A stretch of DNA of 64,000 nt from Paeniglutamicibacter kerguelensis (GCF_017876535.1 NZ_JAGIOF010000001.1:3348001-3412000); one strand, 5' to 3'. Positions 51,594 to 60,843 are shown, counted from the stretch's first letter. Made by a program: numbers and translations. The notes: generated from the sequence alone by a model not told the origin.

Positions 51594-52227
51594 GAATACC
51601 TCGCGGGGTGGTTAGTCGGCCGATGCCGAGCAAAATGAGATCAAGAATGAGGGCCAGGATGACCACGCCGATGACGCCGGCCAAGACCGATTCGAAGGCC
51701 TTGGCGCCGCCCAAGCGGGAAAGGCCGGAGAAGATGAATCCGCCGAGCCCGGGGCCCAGCGCATAGGCGGCAATTGCGGCCACGCCCATGACCATCTGGG
51801 CCGATACCCGGATCCCGGAGAGAATGATGGGCCAGGCCATCGGGAGTTCGACGGTGGCCAGCGTGCGCATGCGGCTCATGCCGATGCCCCGTGCAGCTTC
51901 AACCGTTGCCGGTGATATTCCGGCCAGCCCCACGATGGCGTTGCGGAGGATGGGGAGCGCAGCGAAGAAGGCCACGACGATCACGGCCGGGGTCACACCG
52001 AACCCGAATGGCGCAATCAACAAGCCGATGGCGGCAAAGGACGGAATCGTCAGGCCGATGGCCGACACCCCGTTCGCCAGTGATGACAGGGTCTTACTGC
52101 GGTAAACCAGTGCCGCGATTCCCACGGCGATCAGCGTTGCGAGGATTAGACACTGCACAACGAGGGAAAAATGCTGCCAGGAGGCAAACAATATTTGGCG
52201 GTATCTTTCGCCAACAAATTCAAACAC
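51586..52227 (-). CDS. Osmoprotectant ABC transporter permease (OpuCB/OpuBB-like), first gene of operon
   Basis: A 213-residue six-helix permease with the OpuBB motif SRMRTLATVELPMAWPIILSGIRVSAQMVMGVAAIAAYALGPGLGGFIFSGLSR. The start is GTG 52227, preceded by AGGT; it is the promoter-proximal gene. Overlaps the ATPase gene by eight bases. Confidence 0.9.
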   Translation of the reverse strand: MFEFVGERYRQILFASWQHFSLVVQCLILATLIAVGIAALVYRSKTLSSLANGVSAIGLTIPSFAAIGLLIAPFGFGVTPAVIVVAFFAALPILRNAIVGLAGISPATVEAARGIGMSRMRTLATVELPMAWPIILSGIRVSAQMVMGVAAIAAYALGPGLGGFIFSGLSRLGGAKAFESVLAGVIGVVILALILDLILLGIGRLTTPRGIRV

Positions 52228-52267
52228 ATCAAGACCTGCTTCACTTAGGTTACGTAGCGCGCTCTCT

Positions 52268-52284
52268 TAGGCCCAACGGACCTA
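52268..52284. promoter_or_regulatory. Palindromic candidate operator upstream of the osmoprotectant operon
   Basis: TAGGCCCAACGGACCTA, an inverted repeat with one mismatch, lies 41 bases upstream of the GTG start. Position suggests a repressor site; no regulator gene is adjacent. Confidence 0.35.
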
Positions 52285-53557
52285 GGATACTGGCCAAACA
52301 TAACCTGATTGCCTGTCTCATATCCAACTGAGAGCGCCCTTAGACAATACTGTGATTAGTTTGTAATTGACGCTGTTCGATGAAAAATAGTCCCTCACTA
52401 GTCATCTGTTCGCACTTTGAGATAATGACGAATATCACCACAGAATATTTTGAAATATCGATGGTTTTACAGAGTTTTCCACATGCGGCACGCAGGTGAA
52501 CACCAGCCGACACCCAGCCGGTTTCGCCATTCGCCCGCCCGTCCCGGACGGGATACCGGGTTGCGCAACCGGCTGATTCCGCGCCGGAAACCACATAGAA
52601 AACCAACGCCGCCGACACGCATCCGACACCGTGAAGGCTGGCGCCCCGGAGGCCTCGCACCCTGCTCCAGTGCCCAGATTTCCATCGGCCTCGATGAAAT
52701 CTCGTATCTGATCAGACCAAAGTGTTTTTACTCGCTCTCACCGGTGCGCCGGTTGCGCGCTGGGGAATCCAGGCTCAAGGTCGAGGTCATACTAGTCATC
52801 ACGATGATCGAAGTGCTCCCTCCGACATTTGCAGCCGTCTCGTGCAACAGCCGCCCACATCAGGCCATCTGCGGAGTCTTCCGAAACAAAGGCCTCCAGT
52901 GGAAGGAAGTCCACTTTCAAAGAATCGCGCATCCACAGCATCGGCGGACTCCGATATTGCCTTCAAGTGTTCCCGTGCGATTCCAAATAGTCCATAAATT
53001 AATCAAGACTTTTCACCCCTCCGGCTAACAGCAACGAGACGGCAACCGATTTCCGCGCAGTCAAACCGGCCGTTATTTGCTGGTTCAAATTCCAAGAATA
53101 TTGAACCAATTTATCAATATTAATTTTAGGTGCGCAGATTTAACATTTACTTTTGAGCCCAAAGCGCTTCCAAGGGTTATCAACAAAGCGGAAGGAGGGT
53201 TGAAGGTCAGGTTGAGCTGCTGTCCCGCTCCGGCCAAAACAAGCTTTTCCCGCTTGCGCCTAACCCTGGCTCTCACGAGCCTCGTTCACCGAGGGAAATC
53301 CCTCGCGCCTGGTTCGGTAGATGCAAGGCATCAGTACATCTCCAAAGCCGCAGCAGCCAGCGCCCCGCTTAGGGGTAGGCCGTCCGCGGCGTCTATTAGA
53401 CAGAGCCGGCAGCCCCGGAAACAGCAGGAATTCGTGGCCGCATGGGTGGTGACGAGCATGGAGAACGCGAGCGATGTAGGCGCTGCTATGGCTTCGAATT
53501 GCTGGTTCGGCGAGACAGGACCTCCGAACAGTGGCCAGCATACTTTTTGGGGATTCT
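52285..53557. other. 1.3-kb region without supportable genes, AT-richer
   Basis: No frame here shows a start with a ribosome site plus family-like sequence. Local stretches (52340-52480, 53060-53160) are clearly more AT-rich than the rest of the window. Features seen: a near-palindrome CCGGGTTGCGCAACCGG at 52557-52573 and the hairpin TGGTTCAA-12-TTGAACCA at 53081-53108. The stretch could be promoter DNA for both flanking units, degenerate sequence, or an insertion scar. Confidence 0.5.
53081..53108. repeat. Inverted repeat in the AT-rich region
   Basis: Eight-base arms TGGTTCAA / TTGAACCA around 12 bases; could be a hairpin or operator. No partner is obvious. Confidence 0.4.
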
Positions 53558-54589
53558 GTGAAGCGACTATCGCAGATGAGAAGGCATACACTGAGGGTGC
53601 TCGGCGTCCTTGCGCTTTGCATGGGCATGATTGGAACCTCCGGGGTGTCCGCACCGCGCATGGCACACGCTCTTGTGGCACTTCACCAGAAACCTGGCAG
53701 GGAGATCTTGTTCACGGGTCCGGCGACTGCGGTAACAGCCGAGGCCCCGGCCAAGATGGAAACCACGGCAGCCCTCAACCTTAGAAAAAGTGCTAATGCG
53801 AATTCAAAGGTAGTGCTGACGATCCCGCGGGGAAGTTTGCTTTCCCCGCTACAACGGGCGACAAATGGTTGGTACAAAGTGAAGTACAAATCCCGGACCG
53901 GATGGGTGAGCCATAAATTTGTTGTGACGCTGGAGCAGGCACCTTCCCAAAAGTTCGACGTACACCGCGGGCACAATCGGACGAACCGCGTCATCCTCAC
54001 CTATGACGATTGCCCACTGAACCTGAAGGGGTACAAGTCCGTCCTGGACTATGCGGCAGGGCGCAATATCGGGTTGGTGATTGCCCCGACAGGAAATTGT
54101 TTGAAAAAGTTCAAGAAGAAGTACGGCGTGGACATTGCAGAGATGGCCCGTGCCAAGGGCCAATGGATCATCAGCCATACCGCCACGCACCCGGACATGC
54201 GTGCCCTGTCGTGTGCCGCCGGCGCCAAGGAACTCACCCGCGGCGGCATAGCGACGAACGTTGGCCGTCCGCCCTATGGCGCCATCAATGACAACGTACG
54301 TTGCGCCTTCAAGAAAGCTCACATGTCCATCTGGACATGGACACGCACCACACGGGACATGGACGTCAAAAGCAAGAAAATCACCATCTCGAGGGCCGCC
54401 GCAGCCGGCCGCGGTGAGACCGTGCTCATGCACATGCACTGGTACGGGTTTAGCCCGAATTCGATTGCGCAGATTCGGGATCGGCTGGGCAAGAAGAAGG
54501 TCAATCTTTGCCGTGCATATCGTGGTGCCGACGGGCACGGAGCCATTAAAAAGACCCCACTGAACCTGCCAAAGTCGCTGCCCTGCTAG
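53558..54589 (+). CDS. Secreted SH3-domain polysaccharide deacetylase-like protein
   Basis: A 343-residue protein with a signal peptide (residues ~1-38 ending MAHA), an SH3_3-type domain (ALNLRKSANANSKVVLTIPRGSLLSPLQRATNGWYKVKYKSRTGWVSHKFV) and a C-terminal NodB-like domain: VILTYDDCP (metal Asp), SHTATHPDM (His-x3-His), RPPYGAIND. These fit peptidoglycan or chitooligosaccharide deacetylases. GTG 53558 has GGGGA close upstream and starts at the signal peptide; ATG 53576 is an alternative. The NodB domain is short and lacks some distal motifs, so activity is uncertain. Confidence 0.85.
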   Translation: MKRLSQMRRHTLRVLGVLALCMGMIGTSGVSAPRMAHALVALHQKPGREILFTGPATAVTAEAPAKMETTAALNLRKSANANSKVVLTIPRGSLLSPLQRATNGWYKVKYKSRTGWVSHKFVVTLEQAPSQKFDVHRGHNRTNRVILTYDDCPLNLKGYKSVLDYAAGRNIGLVIAPTGNCLKKFKKKYGVDIAEMARAKGQWIISHTATHPDMRALSCAAGAKELTRGGIATNVGRPPYGAINDNVRCAFKKAHMSIWTWTRTTRDMDVKSKKITISRAAAAGRGETVLMHMHWYGFSPNSIAQIRDRLGKKKVNLCRAYRGADGHGAIKKTPLNLPKSLPC

Positions 54590-54982
54590 GCAAAACCGTC
54601 CCGCCCTACGCTGCCGGCGCGAAACACCGGCATGTTTTCAAGGGTCCGGGCGGTGCATCCGGGCGTCGCACCGTCGGTGTCCCAAGTGGTCACCAGGGAT
54701 CTAGCACCCAGGCCCGATTTCCTGCGGCGGCGCGGTGGAACCGCTCGGTGGTTGAAAGCGGCGCGACACTCGCCGGAGTGAATACGGCCGTCGTTTCCCC
54801 TCCGCGGCATAGACTCGCGTCAGTACCCTCAAGAATTCAGATTCCCCTTTGGGCTCCGCCGAGGGTTGCGCACCATGTTCTTGCTCCGTATTTCGGGCCC
54901 CTGTTGAACATGGGTGCGGCTTCCCGCTGCAAGAGTTGAAGCATGCGCAATCGGGGAATGCAGCCGACAGCAAGGAGAAGTT
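54590..54982. other. Non-coding region before the D-aminoacylase gene
   Basis: About 390 bases without a convincing gene. The minus-strand reading frames here are the usual high-GC shadows. A weak -10-like CATAGACT is near 54808; no clear terminator for the preceding secreted-protein gene was found beyond loose G/C-rich sequences. Confidence 0.35.
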
Positions 54983-55036
54983 TTGAACCTCCGCTCCGCC
55001 AGCCTCCGACGCCCGATCGATCCCTCCTTCCTATGA
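54983..55036 (+). CDS. 17-codon leader ORF coupled to the D-aminoacylase gene
   Basis: TTG 54983 is preceded by the strong ribosome site AAGGAGA (54972-54978) and encodes MNLRSASLRRPIDPSFL before a TGA that overlaps the next gene's ATG as ATGA. The main gene itself has no ribosome site at its ATG, so ribosomes finishing the leader probably reinitiate. Too short for family comparison; the peptide is not obviously attenuator-like (no run of one amino acid). Confidence 0.5.
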   Translation: MNLRSASLRRPIDPSFL

Positions 55037-56682
55037 GCAGCGAGCCAGTGCGCCCCCGTCCCCAACCCACCGTCATCACCCACACCCGCGTCATCGATGG
55101 AAGCGGCGCCCCCGCCTACCTCGGGGACGTGGTACTTGAACACGGCAAGATCACCGCGATCCTGCCCCCGGGCGGCTACCCCGACGCGACCGGGACGACC
55201 CGGGTGATCGACGGCGCGGGGCTGATCACCAGTCCCGGTTTCATCGACATGCACGGACACTCAGAACTGCAGATCCTGCTGCACCCGGAACACCCGGCCA
55301 AACTCACCCAGGGCGTGACAACCGAGGTGTTCGGCCAGGACGGCCTGTCCTACGCGCCGGTGGACGATGCCACGCTTGGGGCAATGCGCCAGAAGCTCGC
55401 CGGGTGGAACGGGAACCCCTCGGACCTGGAATATTCGTGGCGCACGGTCGGCGAGTACCTGGACCGGCTGGATGCCGGCATCGGCGTCAACGCCGCCTAC
55501 CTGCTGCCGCAGGGCACCATCCGTGCCTTGGCCATGGGCCTGGGCCCGGGGGATCCGACGCCCGAGCAACTTAGTGCCCAGGTGAAGCTGGTGGCCGACG
55601 GCATGGAACAGGGCGCCGTGGGCTTGTCTTCCGGGCTGACCTACACCCCGGGAATGTATGCCGGCGAAGCCGAACTGGCAAGGCTCTGCGCCACGGTCGC
55701 GGCCTACGGCGGATACTACGCGCCGCACCACCGCTCTTACGGGGCCGGCGCCCTCGACGCCTACGCCCAAATGATCGCGCTCGCCGCCGAAACCGGGGTG
55801 GCATTGCACCTGACCCATGCCACCATGGACTTCGCCCCGAACGAGGGCAAGGCCCCGGAACTGCTGGCAATGCTTGATGCGGCGCTGGAGGCCGGCGTGG
55901 ACATCACCTGCGACACCTACCCGTACCTGTCCGGCGCCACTTCCCTGGCGTCGCTGCTGCCCGGCTGGGCCGCTGCAGGGGACGCGGAGGCCGTCATCGC
56001 CAGGCTGGAAGACGATCCGACGGCCGCGAAGATCCGCCACGACATGGAGGCCAACGGCTCCGACGGCGGCCACGGGATGCCCGTCGACTGGGATTCAGTC
56101 GAGATCGCCTCGGTCGGGACTCCGCAGCTGAATGTGCTGGCCGGACAGACCATTGCGGAGATCGCCCGCATCCAACGCGTTGAACCGTTCACGGTCTTTT
56201 GCAACGTGCTGGCCGCAGACCGTCTGGCCACTGGCGTCCTGCTGCATGTCGGCAACGAGGAAAATGTCCAGGCCATCACGAAGCACCGCACCCACACCGG
56301 CGGATCCGCCGGCATGCTGGTCGGCACCAAGCCGCACCCGCGCGGCTGGGGAACCTTCCCCCGATTCATTTCCCACTATGCCCGCGACCTGGGCCTGATG
56401 GACTTGCCGGAGATGGTCCACCACCTCACCGGGCGCCCCGCCGCCCGGCTCAAGCTGGCCGAACGCGGCCTGCTGCGCGCCGGGTACGCCGCAGACCTGG
56501 TGGTCTTCGACCCGGATGCGCTGCTGGACATGGCAACCTACACCGAACCCCGGCAGCCCGCCGCGGGCATCAACTACGTCTTTGTCAACGGAGTCTGCGC
56601 CATCGACGACCACCGGCCAACCGGCGCGCTGGCAGGCCGCGCCCTGCGCCGCACTCCGGAGGGGAACACCCAAGCATCCTAG
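55033..56682 (+). CDS. N-acyl-D-amino-acid deacylase family amidohydrolase
   Basis: A 549-residue metal-dependent amidohydrolase. Metal ligands His74 and His76 are seen in DMHGHSELQ; the usual D-aminoacylase cysteine motif GNCG is here TEVFGQDG, i.e. Asp replaces the bridging Cys, a known variant in this superfamily. Later metal and substrate motifs YAPHHRSYG, HLTHATMDF and GTKPHPRGWGTFPRF are present. It hydrolyses N-acyl-D-amino acids or related amides. The ATG at 55033 lacks a ribosome site but is overlapped by the leader ORF. Confidence 0.85.
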   Translation: MSSEPVRPRPQPTVITHTRVIDGSGAPAYLGDVVLEHGKITAILPPGGYPDATGTTRVIDGAGLITSPGFIDMHGHSELQILLHPEHPAKLTQGVTTEVFGQDGLSYAPVDDATLGAMRQKLAGWNGNPSDLEYSWRTVGEYLDRLDAGIGVNAAYLLPQGTIRALAMGLGPGDPTPEQLSAQVKLVADGMEQGAVGLSSGLTYTPGMYAGEAELARLCATVAAYGGYYAPHHRSYGAGALDAYAQMIALAAETGVALHLTHATMDFAPNEGKAPELLAMLDAALEAGVDITCDTYPYLSGATSLASLLPGWAAAGDAEAVIARLEDDPTAAKIRHDMEANGSDGGHGMPVDWDSVEIASVGTPQLNVLAGQTIAEIARIQRVEPFTVFCNVLAADRLATGVLLHVGNEENVQAITKHRTHTGGSAGMLVGTKPHPRGWGTFPRFISHYARDLGLMDLPEMVHHLTGRPAARLKLAERGLLRAGYAADLVVFDPDALLDMATYTEPRQPAAGINYVFVNGVCAIDDHRPTGALAGRALRRTPEGNTQAS

Positions 56683-56794
56683 ACACCCCGCCGGGGTTGC
56701 CCTGGCCGGGCGCCGCCGCGCCGGAAACAGAGGGTGCGCGGACACCTTGGTCTTCTTTTCCGCAGCTCAGGCGCACCTGTGATGTGATGATTCC

Positions 56795-57643
56795 ATGAAA
56801 CTTGCAACGCTGCGCCGAGCCGGTGCCACCGACCATACCTTTGCCGCACTCATCGAGGGCGACGCGGCCTTCGAGCTCGCGGGCTTCACCGATGTCGGGG
56901 CCTTCCTCGCCGCAACCGACGAGTCCCGTATGGATGCACTCGACGCGGCGGTCGCCATCGACACCGCCGTCCCGCTTTCCTCGGCCGACTATGCGCCGCT
57001 GGTCCTGAACCCCGCCAAGATCTACTGCATCGGGCTAAACTACCGGAACCACATTGCCGAGGTCGGCAAGAAGGAACCCGAGTTCCCGACGGTCTTCACC
57101 AAGTTCGCGTCCTCGCTCACCGGCGCCAACGACGACATCGAGATTCCCGCCGAGGACCACCGGATCGACTGGGAGGGCGAGCTGGCGATTGTCATCGGCA
57201 CCAAGGGGCGCCGCATCGCCGAATCGGAGGCGGCAAACCACATTGCCGGGTACGCGGTGTCCAACGACGTCTCCATGCGCGGCTACCAGAGCCGCACCGC
57301 CGAATGGACGCAGGGAAAGTGCTGGGATGCCGCCTCCCCGCTGGGCCCGTGGCTGGTCAGCGCCGATGACTTCACCCCGGGCGCGAAGATCACCACCCGG
57401 GTCAACGGTGAAGTGGTCCAGGAGGACTCGACCTCCGACCTGGTCTTCTCCCCCGCGGCGCTGGTCGCCTACCTGTCGGTGTTCAACGAGCTGCGCCCGG
57501 GCGATGTCATCCTCACCGGCACGCCGGCGGGCGTCGCGCTGGGCCGCCGCAACGAATCCGGCCGCCACCCGTGGCTCAAGCCCGGCGACGTGCTGGAAAC
57601 CGAGATCGAATCCCTCGGCACCAGCCGCAACACCTTCATCTAG
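56795..57643 (+). CDS. Fumarylacetoacetate hydrolase (FAH) family protein
   Basis: A 282-residue FAH-superfamily enzyme. The metal-binding Glu/Glu/Asp set lies in YRNHIAEVGKKEPEFPTVFTKF, DWEGELAIVIG and VSNDVSMRGYQ, and the active-site TSDLVFSPAALVAYLSVFNELRPGDVILTGTPAG is complete. Members hydrolyse acylpyruvates, decarboxylate oxaloacetate or act on 2-oxo-hept-ene-dioates. Coming between a D-acyl-amino-acid deacylase and an RraA-family aldolase suggests a small catabolic series for the released carbon skeleton. Confidence 0.88.
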   Translation: MKLATLRRAGATDHTFAALIEGDAAFELAGFTDVGAFLAATDESRMDALDAAVAIDTAVPLSSADYAPLVLNPAKIYCIGLNYRNHIAEVGKKEPEFPTVFTKFASSLTGANDDIEIPAEDHRIDWEGELAIVIGTKGRRIAESEAANHIAGYAVSNDVSMRGYQSRTAEWTQGKCWDAASPLGPWLVSADDFTPGAKITTRVNGEVVQEDSTSDLVFSPAALVAYLSVFNELRPGDVILTGTPAGVALGRRNESGRHPWLKPGDVLETEIESLGTSRNTFI

Positions 57644-57772
57644 AAAAGCGGCCAAGTGTCCCATCCCCCGTACCAAGGCTGAGCGGCCGCGGCTGGGCGT
57701 TCCCCAAGGGGGTTGCGCGAATAACGCGTAACACCCCGCGGTTTTTCCGCGCTCAAATCGTAGGCTGGGCCC

Positions 57773-58237
57773 ATGAGCTTCACTACTTGCGATCTTTTCG
57801 ATGCCGACGAAACCCTGCAGTCGCTCTCGCTGCAGCTTGACGACTTCGGCGCCCGCCCCCGGTTCTCCGGGACCATCCGCACCGTGCGCTGCTACCGTGA
57901 CAACGGCCTGGTCAAGTCGCTGCTGAACTCCCCCGGAGACGGAGCGGTATTGGTCGTCGACGGGGCCGGCTCGCTGGATTCCGCCCTCATGGGAGACATG
58001 ATCGCCGCCGCCGCCGTCAAGAACGGCTGGGCGGGGGTTGTCATCAACGGCGCCATCCGCGACCGCGTGGCACTGGCGCAGACCGAGCTGGGCATCAAGG
58101 CACTGGGTTCCAACCCGCGCAAGAGCGCCAAGGACTCGGTCGGTGCCGTCGACGTCGTCGTGGATTTCGGCGGGGTCGTCTTCCGGCCCGGCGCCACCCT
58201 GTGGAGCGACGAAGACGGAATCCTCGTCGCGTCGTAA
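57773..58237 (+). CDS. RraA-family protein (4-hydroxy-4-methyl-2-oxoglutarate aldolase / regulator of RNase E-type)
   Basis: A 154-residue RraA-fold protein with the signature SLDSALMGDMIAAAAVKNGWAGVVINGAIRDRVAL. The GDxxA and GAIRD substrate/metal pattern of HMG/CHA aldolases is retained; actinobacterial homologues are usually metabolic aldolases or oxaloacetate decarboxylases, not RNase regulators. Located after the FAH gene with 130 bases between, so may be independently expressed. Confidence 0.85.
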   Translation: MSFTTCDLFDADETLQSLSLQLDDFGARPRFSGTIRTVRCYRDNGLVKSLLNSPGDGAVLVVDGAGSLDSALMGDMIAAAAVKNGWAGVVINGAIRDRVALAQTELGIKALGSNPRKSAKDSVGAVDVVVDFGGVVFRPGATLWSDEDGILVAS

Positions 58238-58388
58238 TTCGCTAGCCGGGTGTTCCCTGATTTGCGTTTATTTTGCATGCGGACAAACCCGGGCAAGTCC
58301 TTTGTCCGGTGTGCCTCTGCTCCTCGCGATTGGATCCCCTTCCCGATTCACACCATTCAGGCTTTGTCTTAGGCGGTTTTGGGCAAAC

Positions 58389-58435
58389 ACGGCAGTGGAC
58401 GGCGTGGCAACCAACACCACGCCGCCCACTGCCGT
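58389..58435. terminator. Bidirectional terminator between rraA-like gene and ABC operon
   Basis: A 19-base stem with one mismatch (ACGGCAGTGG-CGGCGTGG paired with CCACGCCG-CCACTGCCGT) and 9-base loop between convergent genes. Confidence 0.8.
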
Positions 58436-58443
58436 ATCAGCGG

Positions 58444-59967
58444 CTAAACGCCCGCCGAGACATGCTTGACAAATCGTTGGACACGATCGCAACCGTCCGG
58501 ACCGAAGATGTGTTCCGGAGAGCCGGTGTCGACGACGTTGCCTTCCTCCATGAACACGACCCAGTCGGCGACGTCGCGGGCCAACCTCATTTCGTGGGTC
58601 ACGATGACCATCGTCATGCCGTCGTTGGCCAGGCCCGCGATGACATCCAGCACCTCTGCCACGAGCTCCGGGTCCAGTGCACTGGTGGGTTCGTCGAAAA
58701 GCATCACCGAGGGCTTCATCGCCAGGGCTCTGGCGATGGCCACGCGTTGCTGCTGCCCGCCGGAGAGTTGGTGCGGGTACTTGGAACTATGCTGTCCCAT
58801 GCCCACCCGCTTCAACAGCTCGCGGCCGTACTCGTCGGCCTCCGCCTGAGTCATCAGCTTGGTCTGCACCGGTGCCAGCGTGACGTTTTCCAGCACGCTG
58901 AGGTGGGGGAACAGGTTGAAGCGCTGGAAGACCATGCCGATGTTGGAACGCTGTTGGGCCATGGCGGCATCGCCCAGGGGCAGCTTCCGTCCGTCGCCAT
59001 CTATCCGGTAGCCGATGGTTTCCCCGTTGACGACGATCTGCCCGCCATCGTGTGGCTCCAGGTGGTTCAAGGTACGCACGAGCGTGGTCTTGCCCGAACC
59101 GGATGGCCCGATCACGACCACAACTTCTCCGCGGTGGACATCGAGATTCACGCCCTTGAGGACCTGGTTTTCGCCAAAGGACTTGGTGACCTCCTCTGCA
59201 CGCACCAGCTTGTCGCCCACATGCGGGTGGCGTTCGCGAATCCGAGCCGTCAGGTGTTCGATCTCTGCCGGGCCGCCCTCGAGCTTCGTGTGGCGGCGCG
59301 TGACGTCCAGCTTGCGTTCCAGCGCCGCTCGCAGCAGGTCAAAGACCGTCACCAGCAGGACGTAGAAGGCCGCGACGGCTGTCAGAGTCTCCAGGACCAG
59401 GAAATTCTGGGTGAAAAGCCGCTGGCCCACCAACAGGATCTCCGGAAGCGAGATCACGCTGGCAAGCGACGTGAGCTTCAGGATCGAAATGAACTCATTG
59501 CCCAGTGTTGGAAGTGCAATCCGGAATGCCTGCGGCAGCACGATCCGGCGCTGGAACTGCCCGTAGCGCAGGCCGAGCGCCTTGGCGGCCTCACGTTGGT
59601 CGAGTCCGACCGAGAGCAGTCCGCCGCGGTGGATCTCCGCCATGTAGGCCGCCTCGTGCAGGACCATGGCGATCAACGCGGCGTTGAACGACGAACCCAG
59701 TATGACCTGCGAGGCAGGGAACACCTGTGGGATGTTGTAGGCAAAGACCAGAAGAACCAGCAACGGCAGGCTCCGGAAGAGCCAGATGTAGAGGCCGGCG
59801 ATCACATTCAGTGCCCGCTTGCGCGATTCGCGCATGAGGGCCAAACCGATTCCCGCGACGTTGGCGATCGTCCATGACAAGACGGCCAAGGCGACCACGA
59901 CGCCGGCGCCCTTCCAAAGATCGGGATCCAGGAACAACGAAAACGTATATCCCCAATCAAACACCAT
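58444..59967 (-). CDS. Amino-acid ABC importer: permease and ATPase fused in one chain
   Basis: A 507-residue polypeptide. Residues ~1-225 are a HisM/GlnP-type permease (LKLTSLASVISLPEILLVGQ, EAAKALGLRYGQFQRRIVLPQAFRIALPTLGNEFIS), and residues ~255-505 are a GlnQ/HisP-type ATPase (Walker A GPSGSGKT 287-294, signature LSGGQ 401-405, Walker B VMLFDEP 421-427). Two such chains would form the complete transporter. I chose ATG 59967 (AGGTGA upstream); the GTG at 59976 directly after the binding-protein stop is an alternative. Second to last of the operon transcribed from 62045. Confidence 0.92.
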   Translation of the reverse strand: MVFDWGYTFSLFLDPDLWKGAGVVVALAVLSWTIANVAGIGLALMRESRKRALNVIAGLYIWLFRSLPLLVLLVFAYNIPQVFPASQVILGSSFNAALIAMVLHEAAYMAEIHRGGLLSVGLDQREAAKALGLRYGQFQRRIVLPQAFRIALPTLGNEFISILKLTSLASVISLPEILLVGQRLFTQNFLVLETLTAVAAFYVLLVTVFDLLRAALERKLDVTRRHTKLEGGPAEIEHLTARIRERHPHVGDKLVRAEEVTKSFGENQVLKGVNLDVHRGEVVVVIGPSGSGKTTLVRTLNHLEPHDGGQIVVNGETIGYRIDGDGRKLPLGDAAMAQQRSNIGMVFQRFNLFPHLSVLENVTLAPVQTKLMTQAEADEYGRELLKRVGMGQHSSKYPHQLSGGQQQRVAIARALAMKPSVMLFDEPTSALDPELVAEVLDVIAGLANDGMTMVIVTHEMRLARDVADWVVFMEEGNVVDTGSPEHIFGPDGCDRVQRFVKHVSAGV

Positions 59968-59976
59968 GGCACTCAC

Positions 59977-60843
59977 CTATTTCCGGTTCAATGACTCTTT
60001 GAGAACCTCGGGAGCCACCGGCTCGAGGTTGTACTTGGCCAACAGGTCCTTGTAGCTGCCATCGGCCTTCATGGTTTCAATGGCCCCGGCCACCGCATCT
60101 TGCATGGCGGTGTTGCCCTTGCTTACGCCGATGCCCACTGCGATGGGATAGATCAATTCCTCGCTGCTCAGGACCAGACGGTTGCGAGACTTCTCCACGG
60201 CAATCTTGGCGACAGCGCCGTCGGTCATCTGAGCATCGACCTGATGTGCCAGCAGCGCCTGGGTGGCTTCGGGGTCGGTCGGGAATTCCTTGACGGTGAT
60301 GCCCTCCTTGCCGTTTTCCTTGCACTTGTCGCTTTCGGCATGCGGCATGATGTCGGCGATGACCGTTGCCGTGACAACTCCAACACTCTTTCCGCACAGA
60401 TCCTGCGCAGTCACGTACTTCGCCCCGTCAGCAAGGCTGACAATCGAGTTTCCGGTCTGGAAGTAGGGAACAAAATCGACTTCCTTGGCTCGGGCCGCGG
60501 AAATGTAGAGCGTCGAGGCAATCACGTCATAGCGGTTGGATTTGATGCCGGCGACGATCTGCGCGAAACGGGTGTCGGTGTAGCTGGCCTTGAGGCCCAG
60601 GTTTTTTGCCACGGCATTCATGAATTCAACGTCGAAGCCTGCCGGTTTGCCGTCTTGCAGCATGTCATAGGGAGGATACGTGAGGTCAACGCCGATATTG
60701 AGGATGCCAGCGGCGTTGGTGGCCACCTTGGGGACGGTGCCGTCGACGGGGGCGCCGGCGTTGCTGGAACCCGCGCATCCGGTCAGCATGAGTGATGCGA
60801 TGGCTGCACACCCAACGAGAGTACTGCGGAAAGTCTTACCCAT
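59977..60843 (-). CDS. Amino-acid ABC importer substrate-binding lipoprotein
   Basis: A 288-residue SBP_bac_3 lipoprotein with lipobox LTGC and family motifs GVDLTYPPYDMLQDGKPAGFDVEFMNAVAKNLGL, ASTLYISAARAKEVDFVPYFQTG and TVKEFPTDPEATQALLAHQVDAQMTDGAV. The Asp/Arg positions typical for binding alpha-amino and carboxyl groups are present, but which amino acid (or N-acyl amino acid, cystine, glutamine) is not decidable. AGGAGAA precedes the ATG. Confidence 0.92.
   Translation of the reverse strand: MGKTFRSTLVGCAAIASLMLTGCAGSSNAGAPVDGTVPKVATNAAGILNIGVDLTYPPYDMLQDGKPAGFDVEFMNAVAKNLGLKASYTDTRFAQIVAGIKSNRYDVIASTLYISAARAKEVDFVPYFQTGNSIVSLADGAKYVTAQDLCGKSVGVVTATVIADIMPHAESDKCKENGKEGITVKEFPTDPEATQALLAHQVDAQMTDGAVAKIAVEKSRNRLVLSSEELIYPIAVGIGVSKGNTAMQDAVAGAIETMKADGSYKDLLAKYNLEPVAPEVLKESLNRK

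Noticed and set aside
52557..52573. Near-palindrome CCGGGTTGCGCAACCGG as an operator.
   Set aside because: Isolated in a non-coding stretch, not next to any promoter or start; G/C palindromes of this size arise by chance.
58273..59877. 534-codon plus-strand frame across the fused ABC importer gene.
   Set aside because: Its translation is Asp/His/Val/Gln-rich without motifs, and the minus-strand gene is complete with Walker and permease motifs.
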